Program-made: the position numbers and the translations under genes
The notes under the pieces: generated by a model
The model's input: only the letters and a program-made list of their open reading frames with translations
What the model was told of the DNA's origin: nothing
The model's database searches: none
Source of the DNA: Gammaproteobacteria bacterium
Lineage (GTDB): Bacteria; Pseudomonadota; Gammaproteobacteria; Pseudomonadales; Pseudohongiellaceae
DNA: 64,000 bases
Assembly (NCBI GenBank): GCA_018661465.1
Contig: JABJIC010000015.1
Coordinates: 62,001 to 126,000, forward strand
Reading direction: 5' to 3'
Shown here: in pieces, positions 61,922-64,000 of the stretch
Position numbering within the stretch: the first letter of the stretch is position 1
How the letters are laid out: every line of letters starts with the position of its first letter

Positions 61922-62094
61922 AGTACTCCTCCTTTCGGGACGGACTTTAGGGATGCCTCTATCGGCACGCTCCCCACTACTTTTATGGTAGTTCCAAGTT
62001 CGGCGAGATATCAATATTAGTCGGAGCTTTGATTGATCGTAATCAATATGAGGTGGTGCTTGCAGGAACAATTCGGTTCGGCTCGGCTCGGTTA

Positions 62095-62750
62095 TTAAGC
62101 GATGATGGAATCGAATTCCTTCGTGGACTTGAGGATCGCGCTGGGCTTAGCACCAGAAAGCTCTTCGTAGCTGCCGAAACCCCAGAGCACGCCTATTCCC
62201 TGAAGATTGTTGGCCCTGGCGGAGGTGATATCTATCGCCCTGTCGCCAACCATTACGGCGTCGCTGTCGATTGATTTATTTTCCAATAACTGAGAAAGCT
62301 GCATAGCTTTTGTAATCCCTATATCGCCGCCACTAACAAAATCGAAATAGTCTGAGATATCAAACAGAGACAAAATTCTCTCAGCGAAGTCGACTCGTTT
62401 GGAAGTGCATACTCCCATTCTTACGTTGCTAGTTTTGAAAAATTCCAGAGCTTCAATGATCCCCGAATAAATTGTGTTTTCGGAAAACCCTACGTCAGAG
62501 AAACGTTCTCGGTAGGTCGATATTATTCTCAGGATTTCTTCTTCGTCAGCATCTGGCAGCAAGGAAGCAAGGAAGCAAAACCAGTTTCCAAAGGTGGACC
62601 GATCAGATCAAGCAAGGATTCATATTCTCTAGATTCATAACCATGTTGCTCGAGAGCGTAATTGTAGCAGCGAGTTATTCCAAGACTGGGGTCAGACAGG
62701 GTTCCATCCAAATCGAACACAAGACTACTTAGATTTTGAAAAACGCTCAT
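62095..62750 (-). pseudogene. HAD phosphatase (Gph-like), frameshifted by an 8-bp duplication
   Basis: Two frames together encode a phosphoglycolate-phosphatase-like HAD enzyme. The 5' part (start 62750) has motif I F-D-L-D-G-T-L-S-D near residue 12 and ends ...G-F-A-S-L-L-P-C-C-Q. The 3' part continues P-D-A-D-E-E-E-I..., then motif II V-C-T-S-K-R, K-A in G-I-T-K-A-M, and motif IV M-V-G-D-R-A-I-D-I. At 62559-62574 the plus-strand sequence GCAAGGAA is present twice in tandem; deleting one copy restores a continuous frame reading F-A-S-L-L-P-D-A-D-E-E-E. This is a slippage duplication, either in the genome or in the assembly. Confidence 0.82.
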
Positions 62751-62991
62751 GTGTAAGAAGGACCCCCATTACGAATAGTGAATAGATTACTACGTTCAGG
62801 CATAGAGCAAGAAACAAAAGAATCGGAGTGTTTGTATTGATTCCCAAAAATCGCACAAGGTACGCACCGGGGGCAAGTATTGGTTTCAATATTTCAAAGA
62901 ATGATATTGCTAAGCCCAGGGTTGCCAAAGCCATGGACAAAACACCCAGAATGAGACCAATAATGACGGACCGCGCCAAAGTTTTTTTCAT
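62725..62991 (-). CDS. Small two-helix membrane protein
   Basis: An 88-residue protein with two transmembrane segments (about 8-32 and 55-76). AAAGG lies upstream of the ATG. Its stop is inside the first codons of the HAD gene (26-bp overlap), so the two are coupled. No family recognised. Composition and overlap suggest a genuine gene. Confidence 0.62.
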   Translation of the reverse strand: MKKTLARSVIIGLILGVLSMALATLGLAISFFEILKPILAPGAYLVRFLGINTNTPILLFLALCLNVVIYSLFVMGVLLTHERFSKSK

Positions 62992-63017
62992 GGATATAGC
63001 CTTTCTATCTTCGTTAG

Positions 63018-63656
63018 CTAGTGAGCGGTGTACACATACTCAAATAACCAAAAATGCTCGAGCTCCAAATATTCAAGCTTTGAACCATTAGCGCGTACAT
63101 ATTCCGCTAGCTCTGCCTCATCAGGAAAATTCTTTAGAACCTCATGAACAGATCCATCATCAAGCTTTCTTTCCTGGTATGTGTTGCCCTGCTCATCTTT
63201 CCTACTTATAGGGTGCCTCTGACATTGACTCTTCGTATTGTCCAGCAAGATAACCTTAGCTCCGGGATTCAAAGCCTTATGCAAGGAATCGAAGAACTGA
63301 TGAATTTCTTCGAGCCGAACATGAGACAACCACAAACCAATGAATGCACCGTCAAATTTCCTGCCAATTTTGTGAAGATCAAATGCGCTAACTGTAGCAA
63401 CAGACACTGATTCGGGTAAGGAGCGTTTCTCGAGTTCTAACAGTGGTTCTCGAAGTACATCAGTTGCCAGAACCGATGCTGCCTTCTTGGCAATAAACTG
63501 AGTCCAGAATCCTGTGCCTGATGCGACCTCCAAGACGTTCAATTTTTCAAACTTGCCGGGAAGTTGATCTTGGAGAAAGCTGATATCTGCTTTTCGCTCC
63601 GGGTAGTGATAAACGCGATCGTAGTATGGCGCTCTTGTTCTGTAATAGTCGTCCAT
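63018..63656 (-). CDS. Class I SAM-dependent methyltransferase
   Basis: A 212-residue protein with a Rossmann-type methyltransferase fold. Motif I L-E-V-A-S-G-T-G-F-W-T-Q near residue 41, an acidic end of strand 2 in V-L-A-T-D-V-L near 63, and G-A-F-I-G-L-W-L-S-H-V near 103. The N-terminal Y-Y-R-T-R-A-P-Y-Y-D-R-V-Y is typical of small-molecule methyltransferases. Substrate unknown. First gene of a possible minus-strand cluster with the small membrane protein and the HAD phosphatase. Confidence 0.85.
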   Translation of the reverse strand: MDDYYRTRAPYYDRVYHYPERKADISFLQDQLPGKFEKLNVLEVASGTGFWTQFIAKKAASVLATDVLREPLLELEKRSLPESVSVATVSAFDLHKIGRKFDGAFIGLWLSHVRLEEIHQFFDSLHKALNPGAKVILLDNTKSQCQRHPISRKDEQGNTYQERKLDDGSVHEVLKNFPDEAELAEYVRANGSKLEYLELEHFWLFEYVYTAH

Positions 63657-63927
63657 TGATTAGCTCTTAAGAAGCATAACGCCCTTAATAATCGGCGCAT
63701 AACGAGCGGACAGTATCCCATTGATTCAGAGGGACTTCCAGACGCTGCCTTAAGCGAAGCGTCGCGTGCCGTTCTAGCCAAGATAGCCATGGCAAACCCC
63801 TCTTCTCTCTTTAAATCTTCAGTCCCAATGTAAGTCAGTTTCATTCAGTTTACATTCATCCAGCCTCAGTAAGATGACAGTTGAGTTACTTCGCCCTTTA
63901 TAGAAAACAAGAAAAGAGGCACAGGTC

Positions 63928-64000
63928 ATGATTGGAAAGCGTTACATACTCGGTATTTCCTTACTCGCGGCATTACTGCTGAGCCAGACGGCCAGCGCGG
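63928..64000 (+). CDS. Start of a secreted protein, continues beyond window
   Basis: ATG at 63928 with AGAGG about 10 nt upstream. The 24 visible codons read M-I-G-K-R-Y-I-L-G-I-S-L-L-A-A-L-L-L-S-Q then T-A-S-A, a complete Sec signal peptide with an A-x-A-type cleavage site. The mature protein is outside the window. Confidence 0.65.
   Translation, partial: MIGKRYILGISLLAALLLSQTASA

Noticed and set aside
63539..63844. 101-codon minus-strand frame near the right end
   Set aside because: Overlaps the start of the SAM methyltransferase in another frame and has no recognisable features.

Overview
This 64 kb window looks like chromosomal DNA of a free-living, probably marine, aerobic gammaproteobacterium of moderate G+C content (judged by eye). 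The signs are a TonB-dependent receptor, RND/MMPL exporters, a divergent fpr/LysR pair of the Pseudomonas fpr-finR type, many secreted or lipoprotein redox enzymes (PQQ beta-propellers, c-type cytochromes, redoxins), Tat and lipobox signals, and AGGAG-type ribosome binding sites. There are no rRNA genes, complete tRNA genes, CRISPR arrays, integrases or phage genes. The window is a patchwork of short operons and single genes.

Layout. 0-5 kb: a cytochrome lipoprotein running off the left edge, an RND exporter, a secreted protein of unknown family and a secreted redoxin. 5-11 kb: a lipoprotein, then a minus-strand three-gene operon (DUF1592-type cytochrome, Tat-exported DUF1552 protein, ankyrin-repeat protein) whose first two genes are the pair best known from Planctomycetes. 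11-19 kb: RIO-type kinase, TonB-dependent receptor with a lipoprotein carrying two TonB C-terminal domains, DUF3500 protein, secreted lipase-like hydrolase, and a second copy of the unknown secreted family. 19-28 kb: a secreted M20 peptidase and a four-gene ABC/HlyD export operon (permease, ATPase, permease, adaptor). 28-37 kb: a degenerate tRNA-Phe fragment and a long hairpin, a PQQ propeller enzyme, a thioredoxin-fold gene with an in-frame TGA that is best read as selenocysteine, a YhiN-type flavoprotein, a quinone-oxidoreductase-like enzyme, an NTF2-like gene broken by an amber codon, and several small proteins. 37-46 kb: beta-lactamase-fold hydrolase, fpr with its divergent LysR regulator, a second RND exporter, a Tat-exported DUF3237 protein, a 600-nt hairpin-rich gap, and a redoxin/cytochrome/copper-monooxygenase fusion. 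46-52 kb: inositol-phosphatase family enzyme and a three-gene operon resembling the mycobacterial decaprenylphosphoryl-arabinose pathway. 51-58 kb: S-formylglutathione hydrolase, YedK/HMCES, tannase-family esterase, CHRD protein and a cytochrome-PQQ lipoprotein. 57-64 kb: small enzymes (PNPOx-like, VOC, GFA, MOSC), an MddA-like methyltransferase, a secreted MBL-fold protein, a frameshifted HAD phosphatase, a SAM methyltransferase, and a secreted-protein gene leaving the right edge.

Themes. Much of the content is periplasmic redox chemistry on small organic substrates. The most notable observation is the candidate selenoprotein at 30737-31888: the TGA sits in a W-A-S-W-x-G-C active site, the frame stays open for 215 codons after it, and a bacterial-SECIS-like hairpin lies at the right distance. 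By contrast the NTF2-like gene (amber codon) and the HAD gene (8-bp tandem duplication) look like real lesions or assembly errors.
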